From: an uncultured Clostridia bacterium
GTDB taxonomy: Bacteria; Bacillota; Clostridia; Christensenellales; CAG-314
Length of the DNA stretch: 15,976 bases
NCBI GenBank assembly: GCA_934230325.1
Contig: CAKQEP010000017.1
Span: 1 to 15,976 of the forward strand
Direction: 5' to 3'
Both the position numbers and the translations under genes were made by a program. The notes beneath the pieces are model-generated. The model did no database searches, was not told the DNA's origin, and saw only the letters and a list, made by a program, of their open reading frames with translations. Position 1 is the first letter of the stretch. Each line of letters opens with the position of its first letter. Of the stretch, positions 15,900 through 15,976 are shown one piece after another.

Positions 15900-15976
15900 C
15901 GAGTCCACTCAATCCTACCACGTATTTATGCAACCACTCAATCGAGTGGTTGTTCTTTTTCTCCGACCCCGTTTTA
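15900..15976 (+). repeat. Copy 2 of the 77-bp direct repeat, at the window edge
   Basis: Exact copy of 15720-15796. It contains a headless fragment of tRNA-Ile (15900-15920: part of the T-loop, the 3' T-stem and acceptor strand, and CCA) and a second copy of the terminator (15931-15960). The 5' part of tRNA-Ile is absent, so this is not a functional tRNA. The window ends at the last matching base, so the true length of the repeat is unknown. Confidence 0.95.

Overview
The window looks like a fragment from an uncultured low-to-mid GC Gram-positive bacterium, most likely a gut-type Clostridia (Bacillota). The basis is consensus TTGACA/TATAAT-type promoters, strong AGGAGG ribosome binding sites, tRNAs with encoded CCA, lipoprotein signal peptides, BspA-type leucine-rich repeats and InlB/Flg_new (Listeria-Bacteroides) repeats. 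A closer placement (for example Christensenellales) is only a guess.

Layout. All seven protein genes lie on the minus strand, and two tRNA genes lie on the plus strand at the right end. Reading the minus strand from right to left: a consensus promoter (14754-14782) with a leader of about 230 nt; a three-TM membrane protein with an outside InlB-like repeat and an acidic tail (14516-13473); a MoxR-type AAA+ ATPase (13451-12462); a DUF58 protein (12446-11547); a BatA-like VWA membrane protein (11550-9517, ATGA overlap with DUF58); a large membrane protein with two VWA domains and an amidotransferase-like fold (9504-6616); a 951-aa BspA-type LRR lipoprotein (6563-3708); a strong intergenic hairpin; and a very large InlB-repeat lipoprotein (3587 leftwards, cut by the window edge after about 1195 codons). 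Gaps between the first six genes are 52 nt or less and hold no obvious terminator, so they are probably one transcript. The last gene sits 120 nt further on, behind the hairpin.

How the genes may work together. MoxR ATPases with DUF58 and VWA membrane proteins form a known chaperone-like or metal-dependent maturation module (MoxR, CoxD and RavA/ViaA are the best studied relatives, with Bat proteins in Bacteroides and spirochaetes). Here the module is followed by two big surface lipoproteins, and its first gene carries the same outside repeat family as those lipoproteins. A role of the module in assembling or checking surface proteins is an attractive inference, not something the sequence proves.

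Right end. About 1.07 kb of AT-rich, divergent spacer (14517-15587) separates the operon from tRNA-Ala(TGC) and tRNA-Ile(GAT), which abut with no spacer and end in a clear rho-independent terminator. The last 77 nt of the window (15900-15976) exactly repeat 15720-15796 (3' end of tRNA-Ile plus terminator). This is either a tandem repeat, an attachment-site-like duplication, or an assembly-graph overlap at a contig end; the exact length of 77 favours the last.
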